Shown piece by piece: positions 46,816 to 56,976 of a stretch of DNA of 64,000 bases. The notes beneath the pieces are model-generated. The model was not told the DNA's origin. It was given only the letters and a program-made list of their open reading frames with translations, and ran no database searches. The stretch covers positions 10,485,796 to 10,549,795 of the forward strand of contig OZ021730.1 in the NCBI GenBank assembly GCA_963978545.1, in the 5' to 3' direction. This DNA is from Linyphia triangularis. Lineage: Eukaryota; Arthropoda; Arachnida; Araneae; Linyphiidae. The position numbers were made by a program, and so were the translations under genes. Position 1 is the first letter of the stretch. Each line of letters opens with the position of its first letter.

Positions 46816-46985
46816 CAGTCAACTCACTATAAATCGAAGTCTCATAAGTCAAATATTCGTTTATTTCGAAGTTTTCATTCGGTCCCAAGAATATGCCTTG
46901 AATATAAAAAAAACATCCAAGTGAATTCCAATAACTCGAAGAATTTGGCCAGTCTTTTGAACTTCAGGTTATCGCGAGTTGACTG
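46816..46985. mobile_element. Pogo/Tigger-like MITE
   Basis: Ends CAGTCAACTCACTATAA and (inverted) CAGTCAACTCGCGATAA, with TA on both sides (46814-46815, 46986-46987). CAGT-type ends and a TA duplication fit the pogo branch of Tc1/mariner. 170 bp, intronic. Confidence 0.8.
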
Positions 46986-47148
46986 TATTACACAACAACT
47001 GAAAACCCACAAGAAATAGGTTTGCTAATAGTACGAAACTCTATCGTCTAGGAACTGGCACCATATTCACTTGACAATATTTCCACATTAAATATGAATA
47101 GACCGATTTATGAATGAGCCAGCAACTGTGAAGCTTTAGCATTCTTAC

Positions 47149-47214
47149 CTCATCCATAAAAAATGTATCCTCTCTAGTTCTATACATGGGCGAGTTGGTA
47201 ATCATAGAAATCAT
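47149..47214 (-). CDS. Exon 1 of a putative 47-residue membrane micropeptide
   Basis: The exon runs from an acceptor (GTATTTCAG, first base 47255) through 41 bases of leader with an in-frame TAA (47224-47226) to an ATG at 47212-47214. It reads MISMITNSPMYRTRED then TFFMDE and ends at an excellent donor (GATGAG then gtaagaat). Phase 0 exit matches 45904-45981. Four in-frame Met codons are possible starts; the first is taken because none precedes it after the TAA. The soluble N-terminal part is polar, and the membrane part comes from exon 2. An upstream leader intron is implied; the promoter may lie near 47.9 kb. Confidence 0.5.
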
Positions 47215-47255
47215 TGACGCTAATTACATTCCACTGCCTACTCGATTGATTGAAG

Positions 47256-47897
47256 CTGAAATACAACTGAAAAATATGTATGGTTACTATAAATCTGTGC
47301 AGAGAGCGAGATTTATGAATTAGCATTCGAAGATAGCAAACCATGTGGCTACACCTAGAAACTACTGGTTGAAAAAACCTTCATTGACTTTAAGGTAAGA
47401 GTAGGGAATAAGTTTAAGGAATGTGTTTTTAAAATGTGGAGAGCAGTAAAATATACACATTGATTATGGGTTGTTTGAAAATGTATGGTAAAATATCAAA
47501 CTAGTTATTTTTCAATCAATTGTATATACACTCTGAAACTTAAGTATTAAGTGACCTAAAATTCTATTAGATTACTATTTAAAGTTGTTATAAAACTGTT
47601 TAGAGAGTGAGATTAAAGAATTATGATACGAAGAAATTTAAAGTGAATCAGTTCCAATTCAATATAGAAGTTTCAGTTAATGTACAAACTAACAAAATTG
47701 ACTACGCACTTTAAAAATCAGAACGGGACAGTTTCAATGCATTATAAACAAGATGTAATTGAATATTTCACTCACTTATATATTGTATCCAAATTGTTCT
47801 GGATGAGATGGATACGTTTTGTCAAAACAACACAACCGCCGTATACAATTCCCGCCTTTTTCTTAGCTTCTTTGTAGCAGAAACAGATATTGCTCTA
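47256..47897. other. Putative leader intron and upstream region
   Basis: AT-rich sequence with no clear coding content. A plus frame (47680-47877) is not supported. GGCGGGAATTG (minus strand, about 47848) is a GC-rich island. Confidence 0.3.
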
Positions 47898-47940
47898 TGA
47901 CGTACTTCTCGTGTACTTCCGTAGTCTTCCGGTTGCTCCT
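47898..47940 (-). promoter_or_regulatory. Conserved 43-bp block, possible promoter element
   Basis: Exact inverted copy of 39285-39327, oriented toward the micropeptide exons about 640 bp away. ETS-like CCGGAAG and CRE-like TACGTCA motifs within one block are typical of animal core promoters. It may instead be part of a dispersed repeat. Confidence 0.35.
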
Positions 47941-48966
47941 CAAACAAAATACTTCCTAGAATCTGTAAATTCCCTTTTCATAACCCAGAAATTTAATTGT
48001 ATAACTTTGTCGCATGACTATTATGCTTTATTTGCCATCGCGAGTCAATTGCTGTTTCTGCGGGAAATTGAAATGTGCGTTGTGATTGGTTAATAGAATG
48101 TGAGATTTCGAATTTCTTTCTAAAGCGTATTGTAATTCATCACAAGCATGCTAAAAGTGTGAACACTACTGTAAAAAAATGACTTTCATAAGATTCATTC
48201 AGTTTGTCTTAGTAATGCGACGTCACCTGGCAAAGAATCATCTAATGACGTATTATCTTTGAAGCAAAAAGGAAAGGTTTAAACTTGTCCTCTTATCTGA
48301 CCTTGCTATTCTCCCACCTGCCCTTCCTACATGAGTTCAAAAATTCACTGTCAGCAATTTCTCACTTCTGGTCAAACATACAGACCTCCGTAGCAAAGCC
48401 ATTTCAACCTACGTTGCAAAGTAGGCACGCTGATTATTTAATTACAATATTCCAACCTTACGGTCAAATGCAGTTATTTATCAAAAATCCTTTGGTTTGA
48501 AAGTTCAACTATTGAAATTGGTGTGAAAATGACCTTGGTTTTGCGATTTGTATTTTATTCTTTAAAGACGCTGGTACTCCGAAAATAAACAAGTTGAATT
48601 TTAACAGTCACTGTCACTAAAATGTTGAATCTACATACTCTTTTATTGCGGTACGTCAACTGAGGTCCAGATACATTTAATGACTGAAATCTTCCACAAA
48701 TAATATTAAAAACCTTCCCAATTTAATGTTTTTAATAAAATAAAATATTGCAGTTAATGAATTTGACGGCTAATTAGGTGTGAAAACTTATCAAAGAATA
48801 TTCAAGTTCCAGTCTGCTATCTCTATTTGCAGCCCTACTATGGACTGAATATGGAAGGATTTTTTCCGGTCAAATTTCAAAGCACTTTTGGTTAAATTTT
48901 AAGGAATCTAATTAATTATAACGAGACCTTCAAATTGATACATGGCGCATGTTTTTAGCACTTATA
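47941..48966. other. Unassigned, with family I repeat
   Basis: Family I repeat at about 48060-48165 (GTGATTGGTTAATAGAATG, then ATCACAAGCATGC). The remainder has no recognised exon; a 71-codon frame at 48285-48500 is weak. Confidence 0.35.
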
Positions 48967-49580
48967 ATAAAACATGTTTGCAACATTATAATAATATATG
49001 CTTGTAAGATTTATAATAACACAAGTTTGTAACATTTATAATAACCTATGTTTGTAACATTATAATAATACATGCTTATAAGATTTATAATAACACAAGT
49101 TTGTAACATTTATAATAACCTATGTTTGTAACATTATAATAATACATGCTTATAAGATTTATAATAACACAAGTTTGTAACATTTATAATAACCTATGTT
49201 TCTAACATTATAATAATACATGCTTGTAAGATTTATAATAACACAAGTTTGTAACATTTATAATAACCTATGTTTCTAACAATATAATAATAAATGCTTA
49301 CAAGATTTATAATAACACAAGTTTGTAACATTTATAATAACCTATGTTTCTAACATTATAATAATAAATGCTTACAAGATTTATAATAACACAAGTTTGT
49401 AACATTTATAATAACCTATGTTTCTAACATTATAATAATACATGCTTACAAGATTTATAATAACACAAGTTTGTAACATTTATAATAACCTATGTTTCTA
49501 ACATTATAATAATACATGCTTGTAAGATTTATAAAAACACAAGTTTGTAACATTTATAATAACCTATGTTTGTAACATTT
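48967..49580. repeat. 74-bp tandem array, about eight units
   Basis: ACACAAGTTTGTAACATTTA recurs every 74 bp (from 49019). Each unit is itself three related parts of about 25 bp (AAGTTTGTAACATTTATAAT, CTATGTTTGTAACATTATAA, CATGCTTATAAGATTTATAA), so the 74-mer is a higher-order unit. Copies differ at only a few positions. Confidence 0.92.
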
Positions 49581-49938
49581 ACAACGTGGTTTAATTTGAT
49601 TAAAATCAAGTTGCCAAAATCAATTAAATGGCAAACCCAATCAATTTACGAGTCTCTCCAGTGTTTTCCACGATGATATTTGCTTGATATTCCAACCAAA
49701 AATCCCAGTCGGATACGTTGACTGCTGCCGTGCTAAGAAAACTAGCCAGGACATTTCAGTGAAAGACATTTGTCGCATTGCCTTTTTGGGCGCCAATTTC
49801 CTGCATGCATCACCCTTATTCCAAATGGACAAGTCTTGTTTCTCTCATAAAGAGTATCTGATATAGAGACAGTACATTCGTTACATTTACACGTATAACC
49901 ACCACACTCACATATCGTACGGAATCTTCGATGTCAAG

Positions 49939-50806
49939 CAGGGGCGTACTGGCCATAGGGTTGTCAGGTGCAATCACCGGGCCGGTCAGTGTCTGTAAAA
50001 AATAGGCCGGTCCGGTATGAAATTTATTATTATTATTATTATTTTTTTTCAGTATAAGTACTTGCTTTCCTTAACTTTTTTTTTAAAAAAGCCCGATGCG
50101 TTCAATTTTATTTTTAGAAAATAGACGCACTAAGGTTGGTTGGTTGTATTCAGATTATCTGGCGCCGTCAGCAACACGAGGGCTATAATGCGCCGAAACA
50201 TTCGTCATTAGACAAGCCAACATACATTTACAAACACACATGCCAACACGGGACTCGAACCCGCAACCTCGCGGTCTAGAAGCTAGCATAGTAGGTAATC
50301 GCATAGTTGGTAATCGGCATAGATAAGATTTATGTATTATGGTATTATGAGTTTTTAATTATTTTATAACTTTTAAGGTAAATTGTAAATTATGATTTCC
50401 GATGTAATTTTCTAATAACCTGGACATTATTTTGTAATTTAGATATCTTTTATTTAGTTTTCGCAACAAACAATAAATGGTTTATAAAAACCTAGTTCAC
50501 TCAAAGAAGTTATAAATAATAGAGACAATTTGATGTAATTAAACTAATCATTAAAACAGTTAAGTTATTAAAACTAACAAGACTTTAAAATTATTGAAAA
50601 CTACAATAAAACTAATTATTGAAAATAATTATTATATGTATAAATATTTAAATAATAAAATTTATTGATTATTACAATTAATTACTTTTTGAATTATTTT
50701 ATTATTAACTTTAACTACAAATATTTGATTACTGATTATATTGAAAATTTGGGCCGGCTTAAATCTAAAAATCACCGGGCTGATATTGCGTCCCAGTACG
50801 CTCCTG
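49939..50806. mobile_element. Non-autonomous hAT-type element, family E, carrying a SINE
   Basis: Ends CAGGGGCGTACTGGCC and (inverted) CAGGAGCGTACTGGGAC, with a perfect 8-bp atgtcaag (49931-49938, 50807-50814). GGGCCGG-type blocks lie inside both ends. The AT-rich interior has no transposase. Confidence 0.9.
50134..50288 (-). mobile_element. tRNA-derived SINE, copy 9, head truncated
   Basis: Minus-strand copy inside the hAT. It stops at agctagca, before the A-box-like segment, and no matching duplication is seen. Either the insertion was truncated or a deletion removed the head. Confidence 0.85.
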
Positions 50807-50814
50807 ATGTCAAG

Positions 50815-51425
50815 TCATTCTTCCAGTTCGATTGCCCGTGAAATCACAGCCGAAATTCCACCGATTCGAGTCCCCAGGCAGAGAAAGCGGATTCGATCGA
50901 CCCGAACAGGCAGACAGACAGACGGAATTGCTTCGCTTTCCTACGGAATTCATAAATGTAGTATCCGTTAAGATAATAACGGGTAAATATCGTGGTGGTT
51001 TATTCGTGGAGAAATTTAAATGGTTGGTTCGTGCGTGTTTCGTATAAGGAATTTTGAGGAACTGTAAACTTTGGAAAGGAATGCTTATGGGATTGTTTGA
51101 ACTCGTTTCTTTATCGCAAGTTTAAAACTTCAAAAGAGCGATTTCAATGAGAAATCAAAATTTTGGATGAAATAACGTACAGTGCGCTTAGAGTCCTATG
51201 GGAAAATGAAACTTAATGAAAATGTTATGCCTTAATCATTAAGGTTAAGTTTATCCTACAGTTTTATGGAATAATCTTAATTAAATGTTATGCCTTAATC
51301 AGAAATCACGCTTCAAAATACATGAATTTATTTCCTTCTTCAAATTTATGAAATTCACTAAAGATAATTAAGAAATAAAGCACAAACAAATGAAAAGGCA
51401 CAGATAAAAATACATTATTTTTTGC
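50815..51425. other. Unassigned
   Basis: GC-richer start with overlapping frames at 50741-51047 that partly lie in the hAT. A direct repeat, AATGTTATGCCTTAATCA, occurs at 51222 and 51284. No exon supported. Confidence 0.3.
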
Positions 51426-51445
51426 ACTTATTATTTATTATTATA

Positions 51446-51476
<31 letters not shown>

Positions 51477-51862
51477 AATAATATAATAATAATAATAATA
51501 ATAATTATTATTATTATTGGTATTATTAATAGTATTAATAATATTATTAATAGTATAATATTAGTATTAATAATAATATTAGTATTAATATTAGTATTAA
51601 TAATAATATTAGTATTATAATAATATTAATATTAATACTAATATTAATATTAATACTAATATTAATATTAATAATATTAGTATTAATAATAATATTAGTA
51701 TTAATAATAATATATTAGTATTAATAATAATATTAACCCTGTTAATATTATTAGTATTAATAATAATATTAACCCTGTTAATATTATTAGTATAATATTA
51801 TTAGTATAATTTTATTAGTAATAATGTTAATAATAATATTAATATTATTATTGCTGTTGTTG
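51426..51862. repeat. ATT/AAT microsatellite complex
   Basis: About 430 bp of interrupted ATT, TAA and AGTATTAAT repeats. Both strands' motifs occur, so it can fold. AACCCTGTTAATATTATTAG is duplicated at 51733 and 51770. Confidence 0.95.
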
Positions 51863-51927
51863 TTACTTAAGAACAATATTTAAATAACAAAGTAAAATGA
51901 ATTGCAACTCCTATTGTTCATAATCCT

Positions 51928-52118
51928 CGAGGCCATCCTGATGGCTGTGGGATTAGCGCTCTGGCCTCGCATGCCAAAGGTGCAGAGTTCGAATCTCGGG
52001 TTAGGCATGGATGTTCGTTGCGGTTCAGAATCCACGTTAAGCTATAGGTCCCGGCTTGATTTGCCGTTATTGTGCACCAAAATAAGTCGTTGATCGTACA
52101 AAAAATAAATAAAAAATA
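51928..52118 (+). mobile_element. Second tRNA-derived SINE family
   Basis: Head with GGGATTAGCGCTCTGG (A-box-like) and GAGTTCGAATCTCGG (B-box-like), then a body (GGTTCAGAATCCACGTTAAG) and an A-rich tail AAAAAATAAATAAAAAATA. Both body and tail differ from the CCAA-tailed family, so it probably uses a different LINE partner. Single copy here. Confidence 0.7.
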
Positions 52119-52151
52119 ATCACATTTCTCGGATATTTCAGATGTCGTTGT

Positions 52152-52372
52152 CACTGATCTCTGTTGTAGCAGTGCATGCTTGGTTACTGACTTGAAGACG
52201 AAGAGAGCATAGAGATTAATACTAGCAACTTCCCCTCAAAATAGTTAGAGCGTGTTGGTAACCATAGGCAACTTATTACGTAGTATTATGGTGGAAAGTA
52301 ATTCAATTGGTTTCATCTGCTTGTAGAGCATAAATCGCTTATAAGCTATCTAGAAGTTGTAAAGAGATCAGG
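52152..52372. mobile_element. Family H monomer
   Basis: Starts CACTGATCTCTGTTGTAGCA and ends AAGAGATCAGGG, matching the left half of 38069-38508 (GGTTACTGACTTGAAG, CTTCCCCTCAAAATAG, TCATCTGCTTGTAGAGC blocks). Confidence 0.65.
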
Positions 52373-53412
52373 GTCTTCATTTCCAAAAAAGCTAACAAAC
52401 CAACTCATGCCTCCTATAAAAGTTCAGAAGTTTTAAAATTGCTGGTAATAGAAAATTAACTTTAAAAAAAAAAAATTATTTCATTTCTAATCTAAAAATA
52501 ATAAAATCTGGAAAAGGCAACAGAAACGGCGCTTTGTTAATGAATCTAATAATATGCACATAAAGGATTTATATTTGAAAAAAAAAAACTTTTTGGATTG
52601 TATTATGATGTTTTTTAGAAAAGCTTGAATAAAATATTCTGTCAGGAGGTTACTTTCGTAGCAGATTTCGAAGAAGAAACAATAGGCGAAATTTTTCAGA
52701 GTAGTAGAGTCCTCAATTGAGAAAAAAACTATTCTAAGCAAAAATGGCTGTCCATTGTGTTGTTCCTGTTATTGTGGGTAGTTTTTAAACTCTTCGACCT
52801 GTCCGTTGCATAATTTCCACTGATGTAATGCATTAAACCCCAAGAAGAAGACTAAACCAAACAAAAAATTTCCATAAATACTTTCACCTTATTTCCAATG
52901 AAGTCTATCTCTTATCGAAAAAACCATCTGCCAATGTCCAAACAAGAATAATGAAACTTTCTACGGTGACGTCTCGTTCTACCTGTAGAACGCTTCCGTT
53001 GATCAAATACATAAAAGAAATTCTTCTTCCATTGTTTTTTTTCGTATTTTCCTGGGAACATTTTCAAGTGCACTCCAATAAGTGGTGAATGGTGTTAGTT
53101 CAGCTGGACAGGAATTAAGACAGAGCGTTGTGTTATTATTCTGTAAAGTTATGACTGCGCAGGTGCAGAGTGATAAATCGCACCATTTTTTTAAGATTTT
53201 CAAAACTTAAAGCAAAACAGAAGAAATGTGTACGCATTTATAATTATCTTTAAGAAGTACACAAAAATCGTTCTTACGCTTTTTGATTGATAAGTCAACG
53301 AAATTCTGACCTCTTAATATTATTGAAGATTATTTTGAAATTAGTTTTTAAATTTAATTTCATGTGATTGTCCCGAATAAGCATTTAGAACCTTAATAAT
53401 TATGCATGTGAC
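52373..53412. other. Unassigned
   Basis: Minus frames at 52487-52741 and 53003-53203 have no recognised domain. No exon or repeat end is evident. Confidence 0.3.
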
Positions 53413-53420
53413 GTCATAAT

Positions 53421-53854
53421 CAGGGCCTGATTTACCATTAGGCCCACTAAGCCTGGGCCTAGGGGCCCCCAAATATGGGGGCCCCTATATATATATAATT
53501 AATATATAATTATAAAATATATAATTTTGAAAGTTTTCTGAAAATTTTAAATATAATGGTCTTTTTATGGGAAGTACTGAACAAAAATAATAAAAAATTT
53601 TTAGTTACACATCCGCAAATTCAATATATTTTATAGTCACAGAGAGTTAAGTAGGATAGAGGAAATCAAGATCATACTAATTATAACAAAAATATCGCGT
53701 GAAAGTAAACTATGAGTTTTAATTGTAAAACGAACGTCTTAACGAATGTAGCTTGATCTGGTAATATTGTGACGTAAGAAAATAAATATTTGCTATTGGG
53801 GGCCCCTCTCTGAATGTTGGGCCTACAGTAAAAAAATTTCTAAATCGGGCCTTG
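53421..53854. mobile_element. Non-autonomous hAT-type element, family F
   Basis: Ends CAGGGCCTGATTTACC and (inverted) CAAGGCCCGATTTAG with gtcataat / tcataat flanks (53413-53420, 53855-53861). The subterminal GGGGGCCCCT pair lies inside each end. Ends of this type are common among animal hAT elements. Confidence 0.85.
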
Positions 53855-53861
53855 TCATAAT

Positions 53862-54770
53862 TAACTGTTATCTGAGGTACCACGACCATGCTAGTTTGTT
53901 ATGGTTTTAGCCCATGAGAATATTTCAAGCCATTTTATTTCTTTGTGTTATCACCTCTCAGAACACAAAAGTTTTTTTGTTTCAAAAAATAAATTTTAAT
54001 TTGCCAAAGGTACAATTTCCACCAGGGCTAGTTATCTAAGTTATAAAAACACGTACCTCAAAATTGATCATTCTCCTAATTAATAATTATTAATTAATAT
54101 AATTATTTTAAATCGACTTCAGTTAAAATTATTGAACTAAAAAGTTTAAATATTTTTACACTAGTAGACATTCGAAACATATTATAAGTTTATTCTGAAT
54201 AATTGTCTATTTAAATTTTTATTTTATCCGATTTTGAAATCAATCGCGAGCTCTTTATAAAATAAATTTTATAAAATGTCCATCTATTTGTATTTCAAAT
54301 TTTAAAATTATGTTCCCCATAAATTGGAAATGGGAGCCTCGACACGGGGATCTGCATAAAACTGTACCACTTTATCTTTGTATAATAATACTTTATTTAA
54401 GTGCTTTTGGAATTTTTACACATGTTATTACTGATCTAAGAATTTCCATTACCAATTTGTATATGGTCCTTATTTTCCCCGAAGAAATAGCCTTTTAAAG
54501 GATAAAGGGAAAATGGCATTGGTCATTTTTTTGTACTATCATAATAGAATTGGATTTGAAAATACAGTTATGCGGTCTTGTTGGACGAAAAATTAAGCGC
54601 TCTAATTAATAAAATTTGCATAAGAGAGAGAGAGAGAGAGGGGGGGGGGAAGAGAATAAAAATTTTAAAATGTTAACTTTTTTAAACTTAACTCAATGAA
54701 TTTTTTCTTAACGTAGTCTTCTTTCCTGACTTATTTTGAACATTTTTTCAATTTACATTGCACACTTATT
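53862..54770. other. Unassigned
   Basis: AT-rich, with GA and G runs at 54626-54650. A 62-codon frame (54310-54498) is not supported. Confidence 0.3.
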
Positions 54771-54779
54771 TCTAACCAT

Positions 54780-55073
54780 ACACTTATTATTATCAATAGA
54801 CTGCTCGTTCCCACTTCAATTATACAACGAGAATGAAACCAAAATGAATCACATGTGTAGGGACTTTTTGGGAGCAGGGTTGCTGATTTGGCGGGTTTCT
54901 CCTCACTCAAGCAATAAAGGATAATAAGATTATTAGATAAAGGATTAATTTTTCGACGTAGCCAAATTAAAAACCACGTGACTGATAGACGAATTTTGTG
55001 ATTCATTTTGGTTTCATTCTCGTTGTATGATTGAAGTGGGAACGCGCAGTCTATCGATAATAATAAGTCTATG
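54780..55073. mobile_element. Fold-back element with 9-bp target duplication
   Basis: Arms of about 100 bp (ATACACTTATTATTATCAAT at left, mirrored at right; shared AACGAGAATGAAACCAAAAT) surround a short centre. Flanks are tttctaacc on both sides (54771-54779, 55074-55082). Nine-base duplications with long inverted ends are typical of Mutator-like elements. It ends about 110 bp before the first exon of the plus-strand gene. Confidence 0.75.
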
Positions 55074-55208
55074 TTTCTAACCGATAAAGAATTAAAGCGT
55101 GTTTCAATTTTTTTTTCTATTTCCTGTGTTTTGCTGTGTCCATCAGTATGGTTTTCTGACCTTCTTCTTTTCTCAGTTGCAGGCAGAAGAGTCTCACCCT
55201 GTTGAGCT

Positions 55209-55361
55209 ATGTCCGTCATCTGCCAGACATTCGTGCAGAATGCTTGGCGGAGCGACCTCTGCTCCAACTGCTTCAAGTGTCGCGACGAGCACGACAATTG
55301 CGACGCCAGGATGATCAACACTCACCACAGATACATGCCACAAGCTACGTCACTCTACCAG
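55209..55361 (+). CDS. Exon 1 (coding) of a PEAK1/PRAG1-like N-terminus gene
   Basis: The exon opens at an acceptor (TTCTCAGTTGCAG, exon from about 55183), with an in-frame TGA at 55203-55205 just before ATG 55209, so the start is firm. It reads MSVICQTFVQNAWRSDLC then SNCFKCRDEHDNCDARM and ends ...TSLYQ at donor CAG/gtgag, phase 0. The spacing F-x4-W-x4-C-x2-C-F-K-x4-H equals, as I recall it, the short conserved N-terminal motif of the PEAK1/PRAG1 pseudokinase scaffolds, which act in cytoskeletal and receptor-tyrosine-kinase signalling. The Cys/His set could bind zinc. Identity beyond this motif is not proven; the kinase-like domain would lie outside the window. Codon use is GC-rich at third positions, unlike the surroundings. 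Confidence 0.85.
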
Positions 55362-55385
55362 GTGAGAAACTCGTACATTTCTGTG

Positions 55386-55579
55386 TGGGCCGACCAAACG
55401 GTATAGTGATTAGCGTGCTAGCTTCTAGACCGCGAGGTTGCGGGTTCCGAGTCCCGTGTTAGGCATGGGTGTTTGTAAATGTATGTTGGCTTGTCTAATG
55501 ACGAATGTTTCGGTGCATTATAGCCCTCGTGTTGCTGACGGCACCAGAGAATCTGAATACAACCAACCAACCAACCATG
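55386..55579 (+). mobile_element. tRNA-derived SINE, copy 10, in intron 1
   Basis: Sense-oriented, full-length copy flanked by catttctgtg (55376-55385, 55580-55589), starting only 25 bp after the exon 1 donor. The head reads GTATAGTGATTAGCGTGC and GGTTCCGAGTCCC (one extra C in the B-box-like part). Confidence 0.92.
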
Positions 55580-55589
55580 CATTTCTGTG

Positions 55590-56304
55590 AACTTTGATGT
55601 GCTTGTTTAAGGTATACATATACAATAGAGATGATTTTCTTTAATTTTTTGGTAATAATTTCAAACTTTTTGACCGTATATCAGAATTAAAAATTATGCA
55701 TTTATATATAGAAACTTTTTTTCCGTCAATTTTTTAATCAGCTAATTGCAATTAAAGTGACTAATTATAACATTATTAGAACATACATAAATAAACTTGT
55801 AATTAACTTAGAGGTATCATTTTTATTGCAAATAAAAGATATTAAATTGACGCATGTTCCTATAAAGAATTTTGAATTTGACTGCGATATTTATTTAATT
55901 AAAAATTATTAAAAAATACAGAGTTTTTAACAAAAAATTACGATTAAAATATTTATTAAAAAAATTTCTATAACAATATATGCTAGATTCTCCATAATAA
56001 ACACATTCACAACTTGTGTATACAGAACAAAATTAGAATTTTGTAAATCGGACAATTTATTATGAAGTTATGACCGTTGGCATAAAGTCATATAACACCA
56101 AAATGTCGTTCTTCAGAAAACGCGTTTGAAGTTTACAACACTAATGAAAGTGATACAAAACAGGTTCACAAAACCCACTGTAATTTAAAGAGTAAATTGA
56201 GTCTCAGAAAGGAAATGGTATTTTTTTTTAAAGATAATAAATTCGGGAATATTAAAAAAAAAAAAAAAAAAAACGCAGACTTGAGTCAAATTTTGCAATT
56301 CCTA
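55590..56304. other. Intron 1 sequence
   Basis: AT-rich intronic sequence with an A run near 56255. No element recognised. Confidence 0.4.
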
Positions 56305-56507
56305 CACTGTTAAAAAAAAATTTCCACCTTGCACCAAAAATTGGTTCCCATTTAGCTGCCACCAACATTTGGTGCTTAGTTTCACGATTTAATGGTGCAA
56401 CCTCGGACCGTAAGCACCATTAAATCGCGAAACTAAGCACCAAATGTTGGTGGCAGCTAAATGGGAACCAAATTTTGGTGCATGGTGGACAATTTTTTTT
56501 AACAGTG
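56305..56507. mobile_element. Hairpin MITE, family C copy 3, in intron 1
   Basis: 203-bp near-perfect hairpin of the CACTGTTAAAA family with TA flanks (56303-56304, 56508-56509). Its arms match each other better than they match other copies. Confidence 0.88.
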
Positions 56508-56556
56508 TAATGTATATGTATACCTTAACACTTCGCTTCAATTGTATCCAGTTTTA

Positions 56557-56972
56557 GAGAAAGCTCTAGTAAAGATAGATTCCTATATTTGCAATATTAT
56601 AATCTTCTTATCTAGTGCATTTAGAAACTACTTTCTATCAAACATTGACATTTGGTGAGTAGGGACGAAAAAGATCAGTTGATGAAATGACATAAATTGT
56701 TTTCAATTAATGTCTATCTATTATAAATGAAAATTAAAATAGTAAACGACAAAACCAGGTGTAGTCACTGTATAGACATTGATGTAAGGATTTCAAATAT
56801 AAAGTAAAATATATTAAGCATTTTTTCGAGTTTTTAATTTATGTCATTTCGTTAAGTGATAATATGCGTACCTACTCACCAAATTTCTAGGTTTTAAAGA
56901 AATTAGTTTCTAAATTCACTGGAAGATTGTAACATAGCGAGTATAGGGAATGAACCTTACTAGGAATTCCTC
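56557..56972. mobile_element. Family E copy d, in intron 1
   Basis: Flanked by TTTA on both sides (56553-56556, 56973-56976) rather than TTAA. Arms contain TTTAGAAACTACTTTCTAT and its mirror; the interior matches 36775-37199. Confidence 0.7.
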
Positions 56973-56976
56973 TTTA

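Noticed and set aside
54731..55321. Longest open frame of the window (196 codons, minus strand)
   Set aside because: It runs through the fold-back element at 54780-55073 and then antisense through the well-supported exon 1. Its codons follow the palindrome and the GC-rich exon, not a gene.
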